Shown: piece by piece, positions 7,374-14,687 of the stretch
Numbering within the stretch: the stretch's first letter is position 1
Layout: every line of letters starts with the position of its first letter
NCBI GenBank assembly: GCA_021404985.1
Contig: QWHP01000010.1
Location: 1 to 15,126, forward strand
Origin: Actinobacteria bacterium ATB1
GTDB lineage: Bacteria > Actinomycetota > Acidimicrobiia > UBA2766
Direction of reading: 5' to 3'
Length of the DNA: 15,126 nucleotides
The notes under the pieces: generated by a model
Database searches by the model: none
What the model was told of the DNA's origin: nothing
What the model saw: only the letters and a program-made list of their open reading frames with translations
Position numbers and translations under genes: made by a program

Positions 7374-9215
7374 TCAGAGATCAGGCGCGTTCGGGTCGAT
7401 CGGCGCCCGGTCCGAGGTGACGTTCTCTGCTCCCGCCACCATGCGCTCGTTCGGTGTGAAGTCCGGCTCGACGTAGAAGCTGCCATCGGCGGTGTTGTGC
7501 GGGTCAAAGCTCGCCTTGATGCGATCCTGCCACGTGTCATAGCTGGAGCAGTGTGGACCGAACAGCGCACTGTTCGCGGGGCCGACGGCGTTGATGGGCA
7601 GGCCGGTGTGGTGCTCGATGCTGACCAGGTTCGTCTCGAACACATACTCGAAGACCGCATCGGCCGCATCTTTGTCGGTCGGGTCGTAGCAGGCAAGCTC
7701 CTCGAGATGCGCGTACGTGCCACCCTCGTAGAACCCACCCCACGCGTTGTCGGCGCCGTCGTCGAAGATCACGCCCTTGTCGATGTACTTGCGCTTCACC
7801 TGGGCGCCCACCTTCGCCCCGTGGATTGCGTTGTCCCATGACACGAGCGAACCCATCGCAGTCCAGAACGTGCCACCGAAACGGAAGACACCCCGGATGT
7901 TCAGGCCCGATGTCACGGTGGCCATGTACATGAACGAGGGCAGGTATTCGGAGAGGCGCCCTAGGCCGAAGCGACGCGCGTCGCGCACGAGCATGCGCAC
8001 GGCACCGGGGACCGAGCGGATGAGGTCGCCGGGTCCGATGCGGCGGGCGAGGACACGCACGGCTCGCATGAGCCAGCGGACCTCCTCCGGTCCACCGAGG
8101 TTGGCGAGCATGCCACCCCCGAGGTCCGAGAGGATGGCCTTGAGCATGTCGACCTTGAGGTCACGCTCCTCTGCCGACTCCGCTGTGATCACGATCACGA
8201 GCGCGTACAGCATCTCGTGGAACAGCGGCACGCCGTAGAGGTCGGCGAACGTATTGTTGTCCGCGGTCAGGACACCAGACATGAGGGATGGCGCGTTCCG
8301 GCTCATGAACGTTGCGATCTCGGCGTCCGCGACCCGGTAGCCCAGCTCGGCCATCTGATCCCAGCCGTCCACGACGCACACTGCCGCGACGTGGTGCTCC
8401 GGGATGGTCGCCATGTAGTCGGGGTTGCTCCCGGTGACCTCGAGGTGTCCCGGCCCGGCCCACGGGTACAGCTTCACGGCAGCCTTTGTGAAGACACCCA
8501 GACCGCTGAACGCCCCGGCGTATCCACGGAAGATCCCGCGCATGGAGGGCCCGGGCCCATCACCCGAGAACCACTCCCCTGACGCGTCCACGCTGCCGCT
8601 GCGGACGATCTCTCCCTCGGGAGTCACCCACTCGACCGCAAGCAGGTTCCGGCCTGAGAAGCCCATGGAGACACCGTCCCATCCCTGACCCATGACCGAC
8701 GTGGCGGAGGCGAGCACCGAATGCTGGGCGCCGCAGCCGGCCACGTGAGTATTGAGACCGTGCGGAAGGACTTCCACCTGGAGCTGGTTGGCAGTCACGT
8801 ACGGCTCGACGACCGCATACATGTTCTTGGCGTCCACCTCGAGGATGCGGTTCATCCGCCGGAGATCGAGCAGCACCACCCGGTCGGGTTCGGTGGCCGC
8901 ACCCCACGCCCCGAAGCCCGTCGAGATGGCCTTGAACTGAATGCCCTCTGTGTTACACAGCCTGACGATCGCAGCGACCTCGTCGGTGTCCGCGGGCATA
9001 GCGACCGCAAGCGGACGTTGCATCCAGTTCGAGCCGGTGATGGCTTCCGCCGTGTACTGCCACGTGTACGTGTCGAGCACGGCAGGATCCGTCGCCACCC
9101 ATCGCGCGCCGACGACGCGCGAGAGACCGGCGGCCACCTCGGCGCGACGCTCGTCACGCTCGGCGTCCGTGACGTTCGGATCGGCCTGTTTGTCGTTGAC
9201 TCCGACGATGGACAT
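7374..9215 (-). CDS. FAD-binding oxidase, large subunit (GlcD-like, VAO/PCMH family)
   Basis: A 613-residue flavoprotein of the FAD_binding_4 (PCMH/VAO) type, the likely catalytic subunit of the oxidase encoded by this operon. Residues about 66-275 form the FAD domain, with the pyrophosphate-loop region ISTGFGAWGAATEPDRVVLL (97-116) and MNRILEVD. The last part has the family's closing signature SFDPHNTADGSFY. It is longer than GlcD (about 500 residues), and the usual CSIGGNVAENAGG-type loop is replaced by VLASATSVMGQGWDGVSMGF. The start ATG at 9213-9215 follows GGGAG by seven bases and lies three bases after the Fe-S gene stop. No signal peptide is seen. The substrate, probably a 2-hydroxyacid, an alcohol or a phenolic compound, cannot be read from sequence. 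Confidence 0.83.
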   Translation of the reverse strand: MSIVGVNDKQADPNVTDAERDERRAEVAAGLSRVVGARWVATDPAVLDTYTWQYTAEAITGSNWMQRPLAVAMPADTDEVAAIVRLCNTEGIQFKAISTGFGAWGAATEPDRVVLLDLRRMNRILEVDAKNMYAVVEPYVTANQLQVEVLPHGLNTHVAGCGAQHSVLASATSVMGQGWDGVSMGFSGRNLLAVEWVTPEGEIVRSGSVDASGEWFSGDGPGPSMRGIFRGYAGAFSGLGVFTKAAVKLYPWAGPGHLEVTGSNPDYMATIPEHHVAAVCVVDGWDQMAELGYRVADAEIATFMSRNAPSLMSGVLTADNNTFADLYGVPLFHEMLYALVIVITAESAEERDLKVDMLKAILSDLGGGMLANLGGPEEVRWLMRAVRVLARRIGPGDLIRSVPGAVRMLVRDARRFGLGRLSEYLPSFMYMATVTSGLNIRGVFRFGGTFWTAMGSLVSWDNAIHGAKVGAQVKRKYIDKGVIFDDGADNAWGGFYEGGTYAHLEELACYDPTDKDAADAVFEYVFETNLVSIEHHTGLPINAVGPANSALFGPHCSSYDTWQDRIKASFDPHNTADGSFYVEPDFTPNERMVAGAENVTSDRAPIDPNAPDL

Positions 9216-9218
9216 GGC

Positions 9219-10532
9219 TCAGCTCCCGTTCGTGAAAGAGTCGTGCTGGTTCCAGACGGACGCGGCGAGGACGTCGTAGATGGATGCCGTCGGCACCCCC
9301 GCGACCTCGACACCTCCGAGGTTCTGCTCACACCCCGGACACGTGGTGACGAGCAACTCAGCGCCCGTCGTGCCCGCCTCACGCTGCCGCTCCATCGCCG
9401 CAGCGGTGGCCAGCTCCGGGTATGCCTCGGCAACTCCACCACCGGCGCCACAGCAATACGAGCACTCGCGGTTGCGCGGGAGCTCGATGAGCTCGAGTCC
9501 CGGCACCGCCCGGAGCAGGCGCCGTGGTGGGTCGTAGCAGCCGCTGCTGCCGCGGTTGACCGGACGCGGCGGGTCGTACACGAGGAGCTGGCCCTGGATC
9601 TTCCGGACCTCGCCGTCCCACGCCTGGTACGGCTCGCTGCGTCGGCCGAGACTGCACGGGTCATGCCACGCGGCACGCACTCGCACCGGGTGCGCAAGCG
9701 TCAGACGGCCGGCACGCACGGCGTCGTCGAGCACCTCGACGACGTGCCGCGCCGGTGGCCCGAGCTCGGCCACCTTGGGCCAATGCGCCCGGATCGTAGC
9801 CCAGTCCTCGGAGTCCGCACAGACGACCTCGGTTGCCCCGCTGTCGTTGAGCATCCCGATTGCCGCCGATGCCGATCGGTCGAACCTTTTCAGGTCTCCG
9901 AGTGCCAACGCGAGCGTCCCGACATCGGGTTCGTCGGCGCCGAGAACGGACACGTCTATGCCGGCTGCGCCGAGAAGGCGCACCATGTTGCGGAGCGTCG
10001 TACGACGCTCGGGCGACATGGCGTACGCGCTCCCCAGAAGAAGGATCGTGGGCCCCGGTCCTACACGCACGCCCGGGATGTCGGCCAGGCAGTCCTCCCT
10101 CGTCCCGGATTCGTACGGGTGCCCATTGCGGTCGAGGTTGTCGAGAATACGGCGCTGGACGTCTGTGGGGCCGGTCGCGTCGAACGACCGGGCGCGCAGT
10201 GCCATCATGATCTCCGTGATCTCGATGTCCGAGACGTACTTGCAGCTCACGTCGCATCCACCGCACAGGGTGCACTGGTAGATCGCGTCACGCGTCGCCT
10301 CGGTGATCTCGCTGCGCCCCTCGAGGACGGACAGGGCCATGAGGACACGCCCACCCCCCGAGTGGCTGTGGAAGCCGTAGGTGTCGATCGACGGGCAGAT
10401 GCTACTCGTCGCCTGACTCTCCACCTTGACGAGGGGTGGGAACTTGCAGAGTGAGCAGCGCACGCATTTCGCCGCGAGATACCGCAGATCCTCGAGACCC
10501 TGATGCCGGCTGCTCGGGTGTGTGGTGTCCAT
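9219..10532 (-). CDS. Fe-S/CCG-domain electron-transfer subunit (GlcF/HdrD-like)
   Basis: A 437-residue soluble electron carrier that probably takes electrons from the flanking flavoproteins toward the quinone pool. Two ferredoxin-type 4Fe-4S sites are seen: C23, C26, C29 and C46 (CVRCSLC...ICPS), and C87, C90, C93 and C97 (CTLCGGCDVSC). The C-terminal cysteine-rich module keeps HDPCSLGR (C293), C332, CSYCCGAGGG (C357, C360, C361) and TCPGC (C398, C401). The preceding module, about residues 160-255, has the fold-like sequence but lost nearly all cysteines (VVCADSEDWATIR where CPSC is normal). The start ATG at 10530-10532 follows GGAGGG by eight bases and overlaps the previous stop as TGATG; an in-frame ATG 15 codons upstream is less likely. 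Family precedents are glycolate oxidase GlcF and lactate oxidase LldE/LutA. Confidence 0.88.
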   Translation of the reverse strand: MDTTHPSSRHQGLEDLRYLAAKCVRCSLCKFPPLVKVESQATSSICPSIDTYGFHSHSGGGRVLMALSVLEGRSEITEATRDAIYQCTLCGGCDVSCKYVSDIEITEIMMALRARSFDATGPTDVQRRILDNLDRNGHPYESGTREDCLADIPGVRVGPGPTILLLGSAYAMSPERRTTLRNMVRLLGAAGIDVSVLGADEPDVGTLALALGDLKRFDRSASAAIGMLNDSGATEVVCADSEDWATIRAHWPKVAELGPPARHVVEVLDDAVRAGRLTLAHPVRVRAAWHDPCSLGRRSEPYQAWDGEVRKIQGQLLVYDPPRPVNRGSSGCYDPPRRLLRAVPGLELIELPRNRECSYCCGAGGGVAEAYPELATAAAMERQREAGTTGAELLVTTCPGCEQNLGGVEVAGVPTASIYDVLAASVWNQHDSFTNGS

Positions 10533-11950
10533 CAGTCTGTCCCTCCAATCCCCAGGGCACCCGGGGAAAAAACGCATTGCGGATCGAACATCGCCTTGAC
10601 GCGGGTCAGGAAGTCGCCCGTCGCGTCGGTCACGAGACCGGGCACCGGCACGTCAGGGAGCGGCCGGGAAAAGAACGCTCCCACCGCGGCGGCTCTCCCG
10701 GCAAGCGCGGTCGCCACCGACCTCGCCCGGCTCGCGGCCTCTTCGTCCAGCGCATGACATAGGAGGAACTCGACCGTGCACTGGCGCCCGGCGAGTTGGG
10801 GCTGCACGTAGACCCCGAGGCAGCTCCGATCGAAGCCCTCGTCCGCCACCGTCGCATGGGCGAGGTCGACGAACTGGCCCGCCCGATCCAGCGTCGTCTG
10901 GAAGTAGAGGCGGCGGTGCGCGCCGGCGCGGCGGTCTCGCCAATACATACCCTCCGAAGGTCGCCGCAGGATGTGCAACAGGCGGTCTCTGCCGCCGGGT
11001 GGAGGGTCGACAAGGCGAGCACCGGCCGCTCTCACCTCCGTCCGCACGATGTCGACGCTCAGGTCGTGGCGCCGCTGGGCCAGGATCTCGAGACCCGCCG
11101 TGGACATCACGAGGTTCCAGGCCGACACGCTGCGCTCGACGGACGGACGCCGGTCGGCATCGACCGCCAGCAGGTCTGTGAGTGTCGGTCGATCGACCAG
11201 GAAGCAGATGTCGACGGCGTTGCGGCGCAGAACCCGGTAGGTGATCTCGACCAGGGGCGCCAGTGTGTCGGCACCGGCGACCCAGGCGGTTTCGATACTG
11301 GGCAGGACCTCCGCCTTCACCGACGCCCACACGACCATGCCCATCGCCCCTTCAGCAGCCTCGAAGAGGCGCATCCAGTCGGCGTGACCGGGTCCCATCG
11401 GGCCCTTCTGTGCTTCGCCGGCAGCCCATTGCTCCTCGAGGGTCCCGGGACCGGCGGCCGAACCGGTGCGCAGGCGGTCCCCGGTCCCGAGTACCGCGTC
11501 GACGCACAGGAGGGGGTCGGAGATGTCCCATTGCCGCCGAGGCACGATCGTCGCCTCACGGTCGAGCCACGCGGCAAGGGCGGACTTGCCGGGTCGAGGG
11601 CACAGAGGAAGTGCGGCCTGCAGGCCGGCGGCTGCGAGAGGGACGACAAGCTTGTCGAAAGTAACCCCCGGCTCGATGAGGAGGACGCGATTGCGCCTGT
11701 CGATCCGCTGTATCGCACGCAGTTCGGAGAGATCGACGACGACCGCCTCTGTGTCACCCGCACCTACAGTCGAGTGTGGCGCGGCCGAACTCCGTGCACG
11801 CAGTCGGACGCCCGACCCGCGGGCCTTGGTGACGATCTCGACGACGTCCTCGGCCGTGCGCGCGTGGACAACCCCGCAGCTGTCCGGGTCCTCGCCGGGT
11901 TCCCAACCGGGCACCAGCTCGCGCATCTGTTCCTTGGATCTTGGTGTCAT
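10532..11950 (-). CDS. FAD-binding oxidase, small subunit (GlcE-like)
   Basis: A 472-residue member of the FAD_binding_4 family. The N-terminal FAD domain runs from VHARTAEDVVEIVTKAR (28-44) through VRLRARSSAAPHSTVGAG (48-65) and VVVDLSELRAI to RVLLIEPGVTFDKLV (88-102). The C-terminus ends in VKAMFDPQCVFSPGAL, the family's usual closing sequence. The loop SSAAPHS replaces the usual GGG.S/GxG pyrophosphate loop, so the FAD site is divergent. Two FAD subunits plus one Fe-S subunit is the layout of GlcD-GlcE-GlcF. The start ATG at 11948-11950 follows GGAG by five bases and overlaps the tetR stop as ATGA. It probably acts as the second flavin subunit rather than an independent enzyme. Confidence 0.8.
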   Translation of the reverse strand: MTPRSKEQMRELVPGWEPGEDPDSCGVVHARTAEDVVEIVTKARGSGVRLRARSSAAPHSTVGAGDTEAVVVDLSELRAIQRIDRRNRVLLIEPGVTFDKLVVPLAAAGLQAALPLCPRPGKSALAAWLDREATIVPRRQWDISDPLLCVDAVLGTGDRLRTGSAAGPGTLEEQWAAGEAQKGPMGPGHADWMRLFEAAEGAMGMVVWASVKAEVLPSIETAWVAGADTLAPLVEITYRVLRRNAVDICFLVDRPTLTDLLAVDADRRPSVERSVSAWNLVMSTAGLEILAQRRHDLSVDIVRTEVRAAGARLVDPPPGGRDRLLHILRRPSEGMYWRDRRAGAHRRLYFQTTLDRAGQFVDLAHATVADEGFDRSCLGVYVQPQLAGRQCTVEFLLCHALDEEAASRARSVATALAGRAAAVGAFFSRPLPDVPVPGLVTDATGDFLTRVKAMFDPQCVFSPGALGIGGTD

Positions 11951-12615
11951 TTCGTCTCCATCCTCGTCTCTGACGCCTGCGATGCATCCGAAGTGAACAG
12001 GCCATGCTCAAGCAGTCCGGCAATCTCGCGGTTCTCGACAACCTCGTCGCGAAACAACTCCGACGGGCCACCGAAGAGCCGGACCATGGCGAAGTAACCG
12101 AACAGCGCCAAGTGGACGAATCGTGTGACCGTGAGGAGGTCGAAGTCCCGCACGCGGCCCTCGGCCCGGTCTCTCTCGTAGCCGGGCCGGAACAGAGCTT
12201 CAACGACAGGAGCGATGTCGATGGTCAGACCAGAGATGTGGGCCCCACCAAATTCGGTGAAGTCGATGACGGCGAGGCGGACGAACACTTCGTTGTTCTG
12301 CACGAGACCACGCACGAGCGCGACAAGCCCCTCGAGCTCATGCGGGAACGTCCCCAGCTCGGCGTAACCGCGCAGTCCCTGCACCTCCATCTGCATTGCG
12401 CGGCGGCCCAGCACGCCTGCGAACAGATCCTCCTTTGAGGCGAAATGGTTGTAGATGTTCGACACTGCCATCCCTGCGCTCTCCGCGATGTCGCGCATGC
12501 CTGCTGCGTGACAACCCTGCTTGATGAACGTTCGTTCAGCAACATCGAGCAAGTGCTGTCGTACGCCATCAGTACTCTGTTCTCGATGTATCTGCTCTGT
12601 TCTACTGGCCACCAA
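11947..12615 (-). CDS. TetR family transcriptional regulator
   Basis: A 222-residue one-component regulator. Residues about 18-68 are the TetR DNA-binding domain (VRQHLLDVAERTFIKQG, MRDIAESAGMAVSNIYNHF, SKEDLF). The remaining two thirds are a helical ligand domain, not assignable. The start is TTG at 12613-12615, preceded by AAAAGGGGAAGC; the next codon, GTG, is an equally possible start. It is the first gene of the operon and overlaps the next gene by four bases. Two identical-architecture palindromes, one upstream and one within codons 26-31, suggest it represses its own operon. The inducer is presumably the substrate of the oxidase or a related metabolite (inference). Confidence 0.92.
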   Translation of the reverse strand: MVASRTEQIHREQSTDGVRQHLLDVAERTFIKQGCHAAGMRDIAESAGMAVSNIYNHFASKEDLFAGVLGRRAMQMEVQGLRGYAELGTFPHELEGLVALVRGLVQNNEVFVRLAVIDFTEFGGAHISGLTIDIAPVVEALFRPGYERDRAEGRVRDFDLLTVTRFVHLALFGYFAMVRLFGGPSELFRDEVVENREIAGLLEHGLFTSDASQASETRMETK

Positions 12616-13463
12616 GCTTCCCCTTTTGCATCTGGGATGAACAGACGTTCACCCAACGCACTATAGATCGTCGACACGTGGGACGCAAGGGCGTAGGCCT
12701 CGATCTCGGCCGGACTCGCGGGGCCGGATCCCAGGTCGGCCCGCATCTGGGCGTACGTGGCGCAGAAGTCCGACCCACCGGGCACGTCCGAGCCGTCCGG
12801 TCCGCTCGGGAGCGGAGTGCCGTCCTCGACGTCGACGAGGGACGGCGAGACCTGTTGGGGCCCGGGCAGGATCACGATCCCGCTGCCACCGTGCCCGGGT
12901 TCGGGCTCTACCAGGGGGTTGCCGCAGGCACAGCGGACCCGCGGCACCCCGAATCGGTCGACGAAGACGGCCGTGCCGGCCTCGAGTGTCGACTGCGGGG
13001 GAGTGGCCCGTCCCGACTTGTAGCCGCGGTTCGTGACCCGCGTGTCCCGGAGGAGGAGCGCAAGCGTGAGGGTCGCGACACAGGCCTCGATCTCATCGGT
13101 CCCGATCCCCTGGACGTCCGCCCAGGCCCGTGCCTTGGACGGGTTCTCGTGCAGGAAGCGGGCGAGCTTGGCAGCGTCGCACGCCGTCTGGTCGCCGGTT
13201 CCCCCGTAGAGGCCGGTCGAGTTCCCGGCGAAGACGACGCTTGCGCCCGGCGAGACGTCGAGGGACGACCTGTTGCGCCGAGACGGACGTGTGCGCGACG
13301 GAGGCCGTGAAGGATCGGGGCCGCGGCTCGTCGAGGACTCGAAGAGGACCGCCCCAGCGTCGTCGCCGGAGGCCCCGAGGATGCCGCTGCCCGAGCAGGC
13401 CGACAGGGTCACGACAGCGAGCACGGCACTGACGAGAAAGGTCGTGCGAAACTTGGACTCCAT
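12225..13463 (-). CDS. DUF6777-like lipoprotein, apparently 3'-truncated and running into tetR
   Basis: The first 23 residues are a lipoprotein signal: MESKFRTTFL, a hydrophobic stretch, and lipobox TLSAC (C23). A Ser/Arg/Pro-rich spacer follows. Residues about 74-188 resemble the DUF6777 domain: GLYGGTGDQTACDAAKLARF, AWADVQGI, CVATLTLALLLRDTRVTNRG, and VPRVRCACGNPL. Function is unknown. After a low-complexity linker, a third segment starts at DFCATYAQM (232) but has no proper end. The frame passes through the tetR promoter and operator, then continues in a second frame over tetR for about 130 residues rich in Ser, Cys and Arg, until a stop at 12225. The recognisable protein ends near 12660. 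The start is ATG at 13461-13463 with a poor ribosome site. Probably exposed on the outer face of the membrane. Confidence 0.7.
   Translation of the reverse strand: MESKFRTTFLVSAVLAVVTLSACSGSGILGASGDDAGAVLFESSTSRGPDPSRPPSRTRPSRRNRSSLDVSPGASVVFAGNSTGLYGGTGDQTACDAAKLARFLHENPSKARAWADVQGIGTDEIEACVATLTLALLLRDTRVTNRGYKSGRATPPQSTLEAGTAVFVDRFGVPRVRCACGNPLVEPEPGHGGSGIVILPGPQQVSPSLVDVEDGTPLPSGPDGSDVPGGSDFCATYAQMRADLGSGPASPAEIEAYALASHVSTIYSALGERLFIPDAKGEAWWPVEQSRYIENRVLMAYDSTCSMLLNERSSSRVVTQQACATSRRAQGWQCRTSTTISPQRRICSQACWAAAQCRWRCRDCAVTPSWGRSRMSSRGLSRSCVVSCRTTKCSSASPSSTSPNLVGPTSLV
12525..12538. promoter_or_regulatory. Candidate TetR operator 2, inside tetR
   Basis: TGAAC-GTTC-GTTCA: perfect 5-base arms with a 4-base spacer, the same layout as the site at 12638-12651. 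It lies in codons 26-31 of tetR. Binding here could form a roadblock or a loop with the upstream site; the centres are 113 bases apart. It could also be a coincidence of coding sequence. Confidence 0.45.
12638..12651. promoter_or_regulatory. Candidate TetR operator 1 at the operon start
   Basis: TGAAC-AGAC-GTTCA: perfect inverted arms with a 4-base spacer, typical in size of TetR operators. It lies directly downstream of the -10 box at 12660-12665, where it would cover the transcription start, and 22 bases before the tetR start codon. A second site of the same form lies at 12525-12538. Confidence 0.65.
12660..12688 (-). promoter_or_regulatory. Sigma-70-like promoter of the tetR-oxidase operon
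   Basis: On the minus strand TTGCGT (12683-12688) is followed by a 17-base spacer and TATAGT (12660-12665). The -10 matches TATAAT at five of six positions and the spacer is ideal. Transcription would begin near 12653, directly at candidate operator 1. The promoter lies within the open frame of the lipoprotein gene, which supports that gene being truncated. Confidence 0.6.
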
Positions 13464-13508
13464 GCGGTCCGGATCGGCACGTCTCGTCCCGGCGTCAGCT
13501 CGTCGGCA

Positions 13509-13523
13509 CGTTCGGCCCGAACG
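13509..13523. promoter_or_regulatory. 15-base perfect palindrome
   Basis: CGTTCGG-C-CCGAACG has 7-base perfect arms around one central base. It lies 46 bases upstream of the DUF6777-like lipoprotein start in a divergent promoter region. A dimeric regulator site is the simplest reading; a short hairpin is the alternative. Confidence 0.5.
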
Positions 13524-13657
13524 AGCGGCCGGACATACCCCGCGGTCGGAACCCACGGGCCGACGCCGAGCTGCGCTGGGGACTACGGCCCGGATGTGGC
13601 AGGGCCTTGTTCTCTGGCGTGGCCACGTCCGTCCGGAGCAGACTGTGGACGACTAAC

Positions 13658-13674
13658 TCGATTCTCGTCGATTC
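13658..13674 (+). promoter_or_regulatory. Direct repeat ahead of the PhnD-like gene
   Basis: TCGATTC occurs at 13658-13664 and again at 13668-13674, one helical turn apart, 26 bases before the GTG start. Tandem direct repeats with a 10-11 base period are a common format for response-regulator sites. A sensor gene follows in the same transcript, but the link is inference. Confidence 0.35.
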
Positions 13675-13700
13675 AGTTGCATAGGCGAGGCAGTACACCC

Positions 13701-14687
13701 GTGACGTCCCCCCGGTCCTTGCCCGTTTCAGGACGCAACGCCCCGTTGCAACCGAGAACTGCAAGGCTGGTCTTCGTCGGCCTCCTGGTCTCCGGACTCT
13801 TGGGCGCTTGTGCTGGCGCGCCCAAGACGTACGTGAACTTCGAGGACGCTCCGAGGGTGGACGAGCAGGAAGTTCAAACCGCTCCTTCCCACGGTGACGA
13901 GGTGCGCTTCGCCATCGCGCCGGTTCTGTCGCCCGCGGGAGAGGTCGATCGGGACAAGCTGTTCGCCAGATACCTGGAGCAGCACCTGGGAAAGGACGTG
14001 CAAATCGTGCGGCGCCGCACGTACGCGGAGATCAACGACCTCGTGCAGTCCGGCGCAGTGGACGCCGCCTTGGTCTGTGGCGGGGCCTACGTGGAGGGAG
14101 CGCTGGAATTCGGGATGCAGGCCCTCGTCGCGTCCCGCAAGTTCGGCCAGCCCTTCTACTCGTCCTACCTCATCGTTCCGGCCGACAGCCCTGCCGAGCA
14201 CCTCGCTGATCTCGAGGGAGGCTCGTTCGCCTTCACCGACCCCCTCTCCAACTCGGGTCGGCTCGTCCCCCTCTTCGAGGTTTCCCGTCTGGGCAACGAC
14301 CCTGAGGGCTTCTTCGGTACGACACTCTTCACGAACGGGCACGACAATTCCATCCATGCCGTAGTCGACGGTCTGGTGGACGGGGCCGCCGTGGACAGCT
14401 GGGTCTACGAGGACATGGTCGCCGCGCAATCCGAGGTGCGTGACCGGACGAAGATCCTGGAACGGTGGGGACCATTCGGGGCGCCACCGGTCGTCGTCGG
14501 ACCCGCAGTCGATCCGGAGCTGCGGGACCAGCTCAGGTCGGTCCTTCTCGGCATGTCCGAGGACCCGTCGGCGCGCCCGGTGCTCGACGCCCTGGGCCTC
14601 GACGGCTTCTCGCCGATGGATCCCGAGCTGTACGCCGGCGTGGAGAGAGTGAGTGACGTCGTCGGAGGCAGGACTCTCCGTGGCTGA
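13701..14687 (+). CDS. PhnD-like (phosphonate/phosphite type) substrate-binding lipoprotein
   Basis: A 328-residue extracytoplasmic binding protein. The N-terminus has ARLVFVGLLVSGLLGACAG, a lipoprotein signal with C37 as the lipid-modified residue. The mature part matches the PhnD/type 2 periplasmic fold: VRFAIAPVLSPAGEVDRDKL (68-87), RRRTYAEINDLVQSGAVDAA, FAFTDPLSNSGRLVP (177-190) and HDNSIHAVVDGLVDGAAVDS. The DPxSNSG loop is the usual ligand-binding signature. The GTG start at 13701 puts the signal peptide at a normal position. The gene overlaps the sensor gene by eight bases, and no ABC permease or ATPase follows, so it may serve as the ligand-recognition part of the sensor. The ligand is not certain: the family also binds molecules other than phosphonates. 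Confidence 0.87.
   Translation: MTSPRSLPVSGRNAPLQPRTARLVFVGLLVSGLLGACAGAPKTYVNFEDAPRVDEQEVQTAPSHGDEVRFAIAPVLSPAGEVDRDKLFARYLEQHLGKDVQIVRRRTYAEINDLVQSGAVDAALVCGGAYVEGALEFGMQALVASRKFGQPFYSSYLIVPADSPAEHLADLEGGSFAFTDPLSNSGRLVPLFEVSRLGNDPEGFFGTTLFTNGHDNSIHAVVDGLVDGAAVDSWVYEDMVAAQSEVRDRTKILERWGPFGAPPVVVGPAVDPELRDQLRSVLLGMSEDPSARPVLDALGLDGFSPMDPELYAGVERVSDVVGGRTLRG

Larger units (their letters stand above)
13464..13700. other. Divergent intergenic region between two lipoprotein genes
   Basis: These 237 bases separate the DUF6777-like gene (minus) and the PhnD-like gene (plus) and must hold both promoters. They contain a 15-base palindrome near the left side and a 7-base direct repeat close to the PhnD-like start, listed separately. 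I see no convincing coding sequence. An in-frame upstream GTG at 13596 would extend the PhnD-like protein, but that extension has no signal-peptide character. Confidence 0.55.

Noticed and set aside
8721..10454. 577-codon open frame on the plus strand
   Set aside because: It lies antisense to the large FAD oxidase and the Fe-S gene, both with clear family motifs. Its protein is Arg/His/Val-rich with no motif, a usual GC-rich shadow.
10796..12097. 433-codon open frame on the plus strand
   Set aside because: Antisense to the GlcE-like gene and the end of tetR; composition typical of a shadow frame, no domain.
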